Positions 1 to 4,482 of a stretch of 7,710 bases of DNA are shown one piece after another (the first letter of the stretch is position 1; every line of letters starts with the position of its first letter). Where the stretch lies: the NCBI GenBank assembly GCA_002256705.1, contig NQJI01000062.1, positions 1 through 7,710 of the forward strand, read 5' to 3'. The notes beneath the pieces were generated by a model. That model saw nothing but the letters and a program-made list of their open reading frames with translations, had not been told where the DNA came from and searched no databases. The DNA is from Methylococcaceae bacterium NSM2-1. GTDB lineage: Bacteria > Pseudomonadota > Gammaproteobacteria > Methylococcales > Methylomonadaceae. Made by a program: the position numbers and the translations under genes.

Positions 1-1
1 G

Positions 2-61
2 ATGTTATATTCGCAGGGTAGTTTGTTGTTCAATAACGGCAAAGTCATTAAAACAGGCTAA
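2..61 (+). CDS. possible C-terminal end of an upstream gene (partial)
   Basis: The second reading frame is open from the left edge and ends in TAA at 59-61. It would encode a tail ending in SLLFNNGKVIKTG. The composition looks protein-like, and the orientation would be convergent with the lipocalin gene, which fits the lack of promoter-like sequence here. The other plus frames are less convincing: one stops at 19-21 and the third gives a Cys/Arg-rich string. Nineteen codons are too few to assign a family, so this is only a plausible partial gene. Confidence 0.25.
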   Translation: MLYSQGSLLFNNGKVIKTG

Positions 62-196
62 TCAATTAACCAATAGTAATTTTTTTCCAGTGCACAGTCA
101 GTGAGTAGTACGAGTAGGAAAACAATGAAACCGTATTGTGCTCAATAAGATAAACCAGGCTTTCGCAAAAAAACTCATTCATCCATCTGGCATAGG
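62..196. other. intergenic region between convergent ends, no clear feature
   Basis: This is AT-rich sequence between the possible plus-strand gene end and the lipocalin stop codon. I see no ORF of useful length, no strong hairpin followed by a T-run and no repeat. Confidence 0.4.
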
Positions 197-709
197 CTAA
201 TCCTGATTGACAAAGATAAGCTTGTCAGTAGCAAAACCCAGCTGTTTGGCTTTTTCAATTAATGCATCAAGGGTTGCCTTTGGCAATTGCCTGGTTCGCG
301 ATAGTATCCACAAATAGGATTTATCAGGGCCAGTGACCATCGAATAAGCATAGTCTTTTTTATCTAAATCAATGATGTTATAGCCGCCATAGAACGGGCC
401 GAAGAAGGACACCTTTAGCCTTCCTTTATCGGGTTGTTCGACAAAATAGGCTTTGCCTTCAGCCTGATCCCATTTGCCATCCGCCTGATTCCAGCCTTTG
501 TTAAGCACATTGACACCTCCGTCCTCTCTCAATGTGTAAGTTGCCGAGATGTTATTCAAGCCTCTTTCAAAGCGGTGATCCAGTCGGGCAATCTCGTACC
601 ACGTTCCCATATAACGGTTAATTTCAAAGCCATTAATCGCAGTTACGCCATCAGGAATTCCGGTGCAGCCTGATAACAAGGCTGCAATCAACACAAGCAA
701 ATATTTCAT
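197..709 (-). CDS. blc: bacterial lipocalin, outer-membrane lipoprotein (Blc family)
   Basis: This 170-residue protein matches the usual Blc length of about 175. It opens with a lipoprotein signal peptide: residues 1-14 are hydrophobic and end in the lipobox LLSGC, so Cys15 would be acylated. Residue +2 is Thr, not Asp, which by the Lol rule predicts the outer membrane. The lipocalin signature GTWYEIAR lies at 35-42, the GPFYGGYNIIDLD strand region at about 104-116, and YLWILSRT at 132-139, the third conserved region. Blc proteins form an eight-stranded barrel that binds fatty acids or lysophospholipids and are linked to membrane stress and lipid recycling; the ligand here is inferred from the family. 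The ATG at 709 has only a weak GAG ribosome binding site. A tandem 10-bp repeat lies about 45-60 bases upstream. Confidence 0.95.
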   Translation of the reverse strand: MKYLLVLIAALLSGCTGIPDGVTAINGFEINRYMGTWYEIARLDHRFERGLNNISATYTLREDGGVNVLNKGWNQADGKWDQAEGKAYFVEQPDKGRLKVSFFGPFYGGYNIIDLDKKDYAYSMVTGPDKSYLWILSRTRQLPKATLDALIEKAKQLGFATDKLIFVNQD

Positions 710-740
710 AATCTCAAAGACGATTAAAAAAGAGAGATAA

Positions 741-771
741 ATCGTATCTTATAACGACAAGTAACGACAAG
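741..771 (-). promoter_or_regulatory. possible lipocalin promoter with tandem 10-bp repeat
   Basis: On the minus strand CTTGTCGTTA occurs twice in a row (771-762 and 761-752). The first copy supplies a TTGTCG element that stands 18 bases from TACGAT (746-741), a weak -35/-10 pair. The duplication could be a two-site operator or a duplicated -35 element. Placement directly ahead of the lipocalin is the main support. Confidence 0.3.
752..771 (+). repeat. perfect tandem direct repeat, 2 x 10 bp
   Basis: TAACGACAAG is repeated head to tail without a mismatch, between the start of the lipocalin gene and the end of the upstream membrane-protein gene. The one-helical-turn period would place both copies on the same DNA face, as in tandem regulator sites. 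No family match is claimed. Confidence 0.8.
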
Positions 772-784
772 ATTAACACAATGA

Positions 785-1234
785 CTATTCTTGCAGCTTA
801 CGGGATTTGTCATTTTGTTCAGTACAGCTGTTTTTTTCTATACCTGCCATCACGCCATATAAAATATGCGATATTCCTGTATAAAGAAAGAAGAGGGGGA
901 AATTTTCATCAATCTCTATCGAATTGATTTCACTGTAAAATTCCATTGATGCAATCATCAAAATCAGGAAAAACCCCACCGGAATCATTACCTGAAAATT
1001 TTTTCTGAGAAAGCAATAGCCTAAAATGACACTTTCAGTTATTGCCAGATAGACCATTATCATGCGCAAATTGTTGTCAAGAGCGCCATAAAGATCTACG
1101 TTAAATTCAAAAATAGAATAACTTCCTGATACCGACAAAATACCCCCAGCTATCAGCACGATTACTGCAATGTAGAAATTAACTTCAAGTAGGAATTTGA
1201 TGCTTTGTAACCCTTTAAATGTCATACCATTCAT
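785..1234 (-). CDS. four-helix integral membrane protein, function unknown
   Basis: I do not recognise this protein (149 residues from the chosen start). From that start, hydrophobic segments lie at about 20-37, 57-75, 82-100 and 113-130, giving a four-helix inner-membrane protein with short loops. An acidic loop containing EINSIEIDENF sits between helices 3 and 4. The C-terminal tail is polar and Lys-rich (ending KSRKLQE). There are no Cys or His clusters suggesting metal or heme binding. The frame can also start at TTG 1246 or ATG 1225; ATG 1225 has an AAGAG element 9 bases ahead, so it is a real alternative to ATG 1234. The gene runs in the same direction as the lipocalin with a 75-base gap, so it may or may not be cotranscribed. 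A terminator hairpin lies just upstream of it. Confidence 0.7.
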   Translation of the reverse strand: MNGMTFKGLQSIKFLLEVNFYIAVIVLIAGGILSVSGSYSIFEFNVDLYGALDNNLRMIMVYLAITESVILGYCFLRKNFQVMIPVGFFLILMIASMEFYSEINSIEIDENFPLFFLYTGISHILYGVMAGIEKNSCTEQNDKSRKLQE

Positions 1235-1257
1235 CTCTTTTACCAATGATTTAACTC

Positions 1258-1291
1258 AAAAAAAGACCCTCCCTTAGACAGCCTGGGAGAG
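1258..1291 (-). terminator. intrinsic terminator on the minus strand
   Basis: Read on the minus strand, CTCTCCC (1291-1285) pairs with GGGAGGG (1273-1267) as 7 bp with one T.G wobble and an 11-base loop. It is followed by TC and seven Ts (1264-1258), a textbook intrinsic terminator layout. No known gene ends just before it; instead a gene starts 23 bases after it. It therefore either closes a non-coding RNA or acts as an attenuator in a long leader. Confidence 0.65.
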
Positions 1292-1321
1292 TTTATAGAG
1301 GAGGCCGGTGTAATCAATCAA
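1292..1321 (-). promoter_or_regulatory. candidate promoter for the four-helix membrane protein
   Basis: On the minus strand TTGATT (1321-1316) stands 18 bases from TATAAA (1297-1292), a fair sigma-70 type pair. Transcription would begin near 1285, inside the 5' arm of the terminator hairpin. Transcripts from here would therefore escape that hairpin and reach the gene at 1234. Confidence 0.4.
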
Positions 1322-1431
1322 CTGGATTGAAGGCGTTATACAAATTCCAGGTACATTGCCAAACGTCTAAAACAATCAGAAGCGAAAAAAATCTTGCTGT
1401 GTAACTTACTCGCCAAAAGCCGTTTTGTCAA

Positions 1432-1460
1432 ATTATAGCTGTACAAAATATGTACAAAAT
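1432..1460 (-). promoter_or_regulatory. perfect -10 element overlapped by TGTAC dyad / tandem GTACAAAAT
   Basis: TATAAT lies on the minus strand at 1437-1432. Immediately upstream of it, GTACAAAAT is directly repeated at 1441-1449 and 1452-1460 with an 11-base period. The same bases form the dyad TGTAC-N7-GTACA at 1440-1456. A dyad overlying the -35 region is a typical repressor-site arrangement. The regulator is unknown. Confidence 0.35.
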
Positions 1461-1476
1461 TTAGTTTATAAACAAG

Positions 1477-1506
1477 GGCACTTGATTTCCATTCAAACCA
1501 AGTGCC
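1477..1506. repeat. 8-bp perfect inverted repeat (hairpin)
   Basis: GGCACTTG (1477-1484) and CAAGTGCC (1499-1506) are perfect complements. After one mismatch the stem continues for three A-T pairs, leaving a six-base loop. No T-run follows on either strand, so it is not a standard terminator. It lies between the candidate minus-strand promoter and the plus-strand yfcH promoter region, and may be an operator or part of an RNA. Confidence 0.55.
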
Positions 1507-1552
1507 AATCTAATGAGGTGCTGCCGATCGTTAGGAATTTTTCACTGGTTTC

Positions 1553-1580
1553 TTAACGGCTTTAGTGTCACTATTAAAAT
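1553..1580 (+). promoter_or_regulatory. weak candidate promoter for yfcH
   Basis: TTAACG (1553-1558) stands 16 bases from TAAAAT (1575-1580). The transcript would start near 1587 and carry a small perfect hairpin, TTCCTT-AGTG-AAGGAA (1589-1604), at its 5' end. Such a hairpin could protect the 5' end. The promoter match is moderate. Confidence 0.3.
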
Positions 1581-1641
1581 GGTTTAGCTTCCTTAGTGAA
1601 GGAAATGTTGCAGTGTGTTTAATGTTTGTGAGGACAGTGTG

Positions 1642-2544
1642 ATGAAAATACTTATTACCGGCGGCACTGGCTTTATTGGCAGTGCCTTGACGCGAAGCTT
1701 GACTGAGCAAGGCTGTGAAGTTACCGTTTTAAGCCGTAATCCTGAGTCGGTAGAAAAAATTTGCGGATCTGGCATTAAGCCACTGAATAATCTCAATCAG
1801 CTTAAGCCGGAAGATACGTATCGGGTCATTATCAACCTTGCTGGAGCGCCGATTTTTGATGCCCGCTGGAGCGATGCGCGTAAACAGGTCATACGGGATA
1901 GTAGAATAAGTCTGACCAAGCAGCTGATTGCATGCATGGCTCGCATGACAATTAAACCTGAGCTTTTAATCAGTGGTTCTGCTATCGGCTATTATGGTGA
2001 TCAAGGCGATACTGTACTAACTGAACAATCAGCATCTCACAAGGATTTTTCGCACCAGCTCTGTGCCGATTGGGAAAATGAGGCTAAAAAAGCTGAACAA
2101 TTCGGTGTTAGAGTCTGCTTGATCAGAACCGGCTTGGTGCTTGCCGAGGGCGGAGGACTTTTGCAACGCATGTTACTGCCTTTTCGTTTGGGATTGGGCG
2201 GGCGATTGGGCAATGGACAGCAATGGATGTCCTGGATTCACCGGCAGGACTGGATTGCTATTGCCCGAATGATGATAAGTGATTCATCCATGCAGGGCGC
2301 GTATAATGCAACAGCTCCTAACCCTGTTACCAATAGCGAATTTACCCGGACACTGGCCCATTGTTTAAAGCGTCCAGCGTTGCTTCCCGTTCCTGCCTGG
2401 CTGTTGAAAATTCTGCTGGGAGAAATGTCACAACTGGTATTAGGCAGTCAGCGTGTGATGCCGGAGCGTTTGTTAGCTCAGGGTTTCAGGTTTCAATTCC
2501 CGGATCTTTCCAGTGCATTAAATCAGGTCCTCGGTCGCCCATGA
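1642..2544 (+). CDS. yfcH: NAD(P)-binding SDR epimerase-family protein (TIGR01777/YfcH)
   Basis: This 300-residue protein has the length of E. coli YfcH. It has an N-terminal Rossmann fold with TGGTGFIG at 6-13 (dinucleotide-binding loop) and NLAGAPI at 65-71. SGSAIGYYGD at 111-120 replaces the YxxxK catalytic region typical of sugar epimerases. WMSWIHRQD at 195-203 and YNATAPNPV at 221-229 follow, and the C-terminal domain carries SQRVMPERL (269-277). These are hallmarks of the TIGR01777 atypical extended SDR family. The substrate is unknown, and a cofactor role is inferred from the fold. ATG 1642 was chosen over the in-frame GTG at 1615 because GAGGA (1630-1634) sits 7 bases ahead of it and the nucleotide-binding fold starts right there. 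The stop overlaps the next gene by four bases (ATGA), implying translational coupling. Confidence 0.93.
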   Translation: MKILITGGTGFIGSALTRSLTEQGCEVTVLSRNPESVEKICGSGIKPLNNLNQLKPEDTYRVIINLAGAPIFDARWSDARKQVIRDSRISLTKQLIACMARMTIKPELLISGSAIGYYGDQGDTVLTEQSASHKDFSHQLCADWENEAKKAEQFGVRVCLIRTGLVLAEGGGLLQRMLLPFRLGLGGRLGNGQQWMSWIHRQDWIAIARMMISDSSMQGAYNATAPNPVTNSEFTRTLAHCLKRPALLPVPAWLLKILLGEMSQLVLGSQRVMPERLLAQGFRFQFPDLSSALNQVLGRP

Positions 2545-2771
2545 ATAGCCAGGCAAACAATCAAATAAACCCTGATAAATTATTATCAAGCAAATGGACT
2601 GCCCTGCAGCTATACAATAAAGAAAAGCATTTTATAGTTACACGCGTGATTAGAAATGAACAGGAAAAAGTCGTTGTTTGTATACTGGAAGCAGTCATTA
2701 ACCATCGTGAATATGAACTCGACTGGCACCAGCTGAAAGATGCTTCCAGTTGGTTGCCGGGGTGGCGCTAG
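2541..2771 (+). CDS. small Trp-rich conserved protein (TIGR02450 family)
   Basis: This soluble-looking protein of 76 residues has four Trp residues. The segment NPDKLLSSKWTALQLYNKEKHFIV, spread over about residues 10-33, and the ending YELDWHQLKDASSWLPGWR follow the pattern I know for the TIGR02450 (DUF2389) family of short Trp-rich proteins. The biochemical role of that family is unknown to me. The ATG at 2541 overlaps the yfcH stop codon as ATGA. There is no independent ribosome binding site of quality, so it is probably translated by coupling from yfcH. The rest of the longer open frame upstream of 2541 lies inside yfcH in another frame and is not used. No signal peptide or membrane segment is visible. 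Confidence 0.85.
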   Translation: MNSQANNQINPDKLLSSKWTALQLYNKEKHFIVTRVIRNEQEKVVVCILEAVINHREYELDWHQLKDASSWLPGWR

Positions 2772-2810
2772 CGGTTTTAAAGTAAGATGTTCAATTTGAT
2801 AAGATCGTTT

Positions 2811-2999
2811 TCATTGTTTATCTGTCCTGCTCTCTACAGCATAAATAGTGTCAACCAGTTCTTTAAACCAGGGCGGGCGAAACAGCAGGATAAACAGGCA
2901 GATAAGTCCCAGGATAGGGATGGGGAGTATATCGGCAATCATTAGCAGTAACAGAACGAAGAAACATTTTATTCGGGGAAAAAAGGCTGCTTGATTCAT
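2811..2999 (-). CDS. small membrane protein, 62 residues, unknown function
   Basis: I do not recognise a family. A central run from about residue 12 to 41 is strongly hydrophobic (VLLLLMIADILPIPILGLIC and onward), broken by two prolines. This suggests one long or two short membrane helices with a hairpin. It is flanked by PRIK on one side and RPPWFKELVDTIYAVESRTDKQ on the other, where RPPWFKELV looks like a conserved amphipathic tail. The ATG at 2999 is the only start in frame before an upstream stop. It has no purine-rich ribosome binding site; the bases just ahead of it read TTCCTCCC on its own strand. A perfect TATAAT lies 27 bases upstream, which would give a very short leader. It converges on the Trp-rich gene across a 39-base gap. 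Confidence 0.6.
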   Translation of the reverse strand: MNQAAFFPRIKCFFVLLLLMIADILPIPILGLICLFILLFRPPWFKELVDTIYAVESRTDKQ

Positions 3000-3015
3000 G
3001 GGAGGAAGCCAGTGT

Positions 3016-3126
3016 ATGAATGAATATTATAAGATAACATTAATAAACTTTTCAGAGGAAAAGATTATTACGGAAGCTGATGAGCACGTAGTTTCGGCTT
3101 CTACCGGATATAGCCTGAATTGCTAA
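3016..3126 (+). CDS. candidate small protein, 36 residues, unknown
   Basis: A full consensus ribosome binding site GGAGGA (3001-3006) stands 9 bases ahead of ATG 3016. The frame runs 36 codons to TAA 3124-3126. The product begins MNEYYKITLINFSEEK and ends in TGYSLNC; it is hydrophilic and acidic in the middle (EADEHVV), with no membrane segment or signal peptide. It diverges from the 62-residue membrane gene. The strength and spacing of the ribosome binding site are the best evidence, since such sites are uncommon elsewhere in this window. A weak inverted repeat AAAAGC/GCTTTT (3126-3131, 3152-3157) follows but lacks a T-run. It could be the remnant of a longer gene or chance. Confidence 0.4.
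   Translation: MNEYYKITLINFSEEKIITEADEHVVSASTGYSLNC
3026..3031 (-). promoter_or_regulatory. candidate -10 element for the 62-residue membrane protein
   Basis: The minus strand carries TATAAT at 3031-3026, with only a weak -35 region near 3054-3049 (TGAAAA). Transcription would start near 3019, leaving about 20 bases before the ATG at 2999. The element lies inside the opposite-strand 36-residue ORF. Confidence 0.35.
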
Positions 3127-3270
3127 AAAGCGTGTACTCCGTGAGAATGTGGCTTTTCCGGTACAGAAAAATACTTCACGATTATTGAAAAAATCTCCGC
3201 AGCACTGTTTTCCGCATGAGAGTTAATCTCATCGCGATGGGAGTGGTAAGGTGTTGTCACGGGAATTTAA

Positions 3271-3300
3271 TTGTATCTTGCTGGCGTTATATTTTACAAT
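3271..3300 (+). promoter_or_regulatory. candidate promoter of the peroxidase gene within an inverted repeat
   Basis: TACAAT (3295-3300) is a good -10 element, with a poor -35 (TTGTAT, 3271-3276) at 18 bases. Both elements lie inside the inverted repeat AATTGTA-N19-TACAATT, so a dimeric regulator could cover the promoter. TTATAT (3287-3292) is an alternative -10 that would place the start near 3299. Confidence 0.3.
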
Positions 3301-3304
3301 TCAA

Positions 3305-3360
3305 AGGGGTATACAAGCTAACGGGGCGATTTATACCCTTCAGGGCACAGGAATCGCCCC
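3305..3360 (+). promoter_or_regulatory. pseudoknot-like leader element upstream of the peroxidase gene
   Basis: AGGGGTATA plus its preceding A (3305-3313) can pair with TATACCCTT (3332-3340) as 9 bp with one G.U. GGGGCGATT (3323-3331) pairs perfectly with AATCGCCCC (3352-3360). The arms interleave in the order A-B-A'-B', with B and A' directly adjacent and connecting loops of 9 and 11 bases. This is the geometry of an H-type pseudoknot. It ends 38 bases before the start codon. It could be a riboswitch or protein-binding leader, or an operator if the transcript starts later. No known class is recognised. Confidence 0.35.
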
Positions 3361-3398
3361 TAATTTAATGATACATATAATAATATTTGGAGGATAGT

Positions 3399-4403
3399 AT
3401 GTTTAAAATTCGTTCGCTGGTGACAGCGATAGCCTTAGCAGGCTCTATTTCTGTGGCTTCGGCTTGGGAAGCATTGCCAACAGTAGCGCCGGCACCTGCT
3501 GATAATCCTACTACCGAAGAAAAAATTGAGCTTGGGAAAATGCTTTATCATGACCCACGCTTGTCTTCTACGGATACAGTTTCTTGTGCTTCCTGCCATA
3601 ACACCATGTTAGGCGGTGAAGATAACAGGCCTAATGCTATGGGTGTTAATGGCCAGACCGGTGGCCGCAGTGCACCGACTGTGTGGAATGCTGCGTTTAA
3701 TGCCGTGCAGTTTTGGGATGGCAGAGCGGCAAGCCTTGAAGAGCAGGCTGCGGGCCCTGTGACCAATCCTATTGAAATGGGCATGAAAAACTGGGATGAC
3801 GTTGTTGCCCGCTTGAAGTCAATTGAAGGTTACAGAGTGGCTTTTGAGCAGGCTTTCGGTAAGGATGCAATTTCCAAAGACAATGCAACAAAAGCGATTG
3901 CAGCTTATGAAAGAACGTTAATTACACCCAATAGCCCATATGATAAATATGTTTCCGGGGATACATCAGCATTAACCGAGCAGCAAGTTCGTGGCATGAA
4001 TTTGGCCCAAGAGCTGGGCTGTACAAGTTGTCATAGTGGCCCTGCATTTAATGGACCGGGTATGTTCCAGAAATTTCCTGTAAATAGTAATGCTTTTTTT
4101 GCAGCGAAATACCATTTCAAGGATGATAAAGGTTTAGCAGCGGTCACCAAAAAACCGGCCGATGAAAATATGTGGAAAGTACCTACTTTGCGCAATATCG
4201 CATTGACGGCGCCTTATTTTCACAATGGTGCAGCTAAAACCCTGGATGAAGCTGTAACGGTCATGGCAAAAATGCAATTGGATAAAGACTTATCCAAAGA
4301 GCAGATTGCCGATATCGTCGCTTTCCTGAACAGTTTGACCGGCGAGTTCCCTAAACAAACAATGCCCGTTTTGCCAGCCACACCCGGTAAAACGTTTAAT
4401 TAA
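3399..4403 (+). CDS. ccp: periplasmic di-heme cytochrome c peroxidase, distal His replaced
   Basis: The 334-residue precursor has a Sec signal peptide, residues 1-22, with likely cleavage after SVASA. CcpA enzymes reduce hydrogen peroxide in the periplasm using electrons from small cytochromes or cupredoxins. Two heme c motifs are present, CASCH (63-67, peroxidatic heme) and CTSCH (208-212, electron-transfer heme). Further family landmarks are FWDGR (105-109, inter-heme Trp106), the NPIEMG active-site Glu126, YFHNG (273-277) and Met289, the likely axial ligand of the second heme. Met there argues against a MauG enzyme, which has Tyr. Aligning by CHN and APTV, the distal-ligand His of the classical LGG..IGHGWQ segment falls on Val83 (NAMGVNGQ), so a bis-His resting state should not form. 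ATG 3399 was preferred over TTG 3387 because GGAGGA (3389-3394) precedes it and a clean signal peptide starts there. Confidence 0.93.
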   Translation: MFKIRSLVTAIALAGSISVASAWEALPTVAPAPADNPTTEEKIELGKMLYHDPRLSSTDTVSCASCHNTMLGGEDNRPNAMGVNGQTGGRSAPTVWNAAFNAVQFWDGRAASLEEQAAGPVTNPIEMGMKNWDDVVARLKSIEGYRVAFEQAFGKDAISKDNATKAIAAYERTLITPNSPYDKYVSGDTSALTEQQVRGMNLAQELGCTSCHSGPAFNGPGMFQKFPVNSNAFFAAKYHFKDDKGLAAVTKKPADENMWKVPTLRNIALTAPYFHNGAAKTLDEAVTVMAKMQLDKDLSKEQIADIVAFLNSLTGEFPKQTMPVLPATPGKTFN

Positions 4404-4410
4404 TGATGTT

Positions 4411-4437
4411 GTAGAGACGCGACAATCGCGTCTCTAC
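4411..4437. repeat. 12-bp perfect palindrome, dispersed-repeat type, after ccp
   Basis: GTAGAGACGCGA (4411-4422) and TCGCGTCTCTAC (4426-4437) pair perfectly around a CAA loop. It begins seven bases after the peroxidase stop. No T-run follows, so it is not a classic intrinsic terminator, although so stable a stem may stop 3' decay. From memory, near-identical GTAGAGACGCGA palindromes are scattered in intergenic regions of cyanobacteria and other bacteria, suggesting a REP- or MITE-like unit. Confidence 0.75.
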
Positions 4438-4451
4438 TTCCTTCTCCGATA

Positions 4452-4482
4452 AGAGGTAATACTAAATCACCTCTCCGCTATT
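4452..4482. terminator. possible bidirectional terminator between convergent genes
   Basis: AGAGGT (4452-4457) pairs with ACCTCT (4469-4474). On the minus-strand RNA the stem extends to 9 bp with one G.U and a TTAGT loop; on the plus-strand RNA an A-C mismatch interrupts it. The plus strand continues into the modestly T-rich CCGCTATTTT. It lies between the ends of ccp and the 422-residue gene. T-tracts are poor on both sides. Confidence 0.4.

Larger units (their letters stand above)
1258..1425 (-). ncRNA. candidate small RNA or attenuated leader
   Basis: A perfect TATAAT lies on the minus strand at 1437-1432, and an intrinsic terminator ends at 1258. An RNA from near 1425 to the T-run would be about 165 nt. 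The span carries no convincing ORF on the minus strand. The -35 region is weak at normal spacing (TTTTGT at 16 bases) and overlaps a TGTAC dyad that could be an operator. I recognise no known RNA family in it. The call rests only on the promoter-like site plus the terminator. Confidence 0.28.
3127..3398 (+). other. intergenic region / leader of the cytochrome c peroxidase gene
   Basis: I see no further gene of useful length in these 272 bases. They hold a 6-bp hairpin ATGAGA-GTTAA-TCTCAT (3216-3232), a 10-bp palindrome CATCGCGATG (3230-3239), a 7-bp inverted repeat AATTGTA/TACAATT (3269-3275, 3295-3301) and a pseudoknot-like element (3305-3360). The density of inverted repeats suggests regulation of the downstream peroxidase. 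Confidence 0.5.

Noticed and set aside
434..673. Open plus-strand frame of 79 codons inside the lipocalin gene.
   Set aside because: It is antisense to a clear lipocalin and has no recognisable domain.
1313..1437. Plus-strand frames such as one ending YIAKRLKQSEAKKILLCNLLAKSRFVKL (1352-1437) look faintly protein-like and suggested a gene or transposase remnant.
   Set aside because: There is no start codon with a ribosome binding site, stops lie close upstream, and I recognise no family; chance is adequate.
1441..1460. Two GTACAAAAT copies considered as the start of a CRISPR array or replication iterons.
   Set aside because: There are only two copies at an 11-base period, with no spacers and no associated genes.
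3323..3360. GGGGCGATT/AATCGCCCC stem considered as an intrinsic terminator ahead of ccp.
   Set aside because: It has a 20-base loop and no T-run (TAATTTAATG follows), so termination is unlikely.
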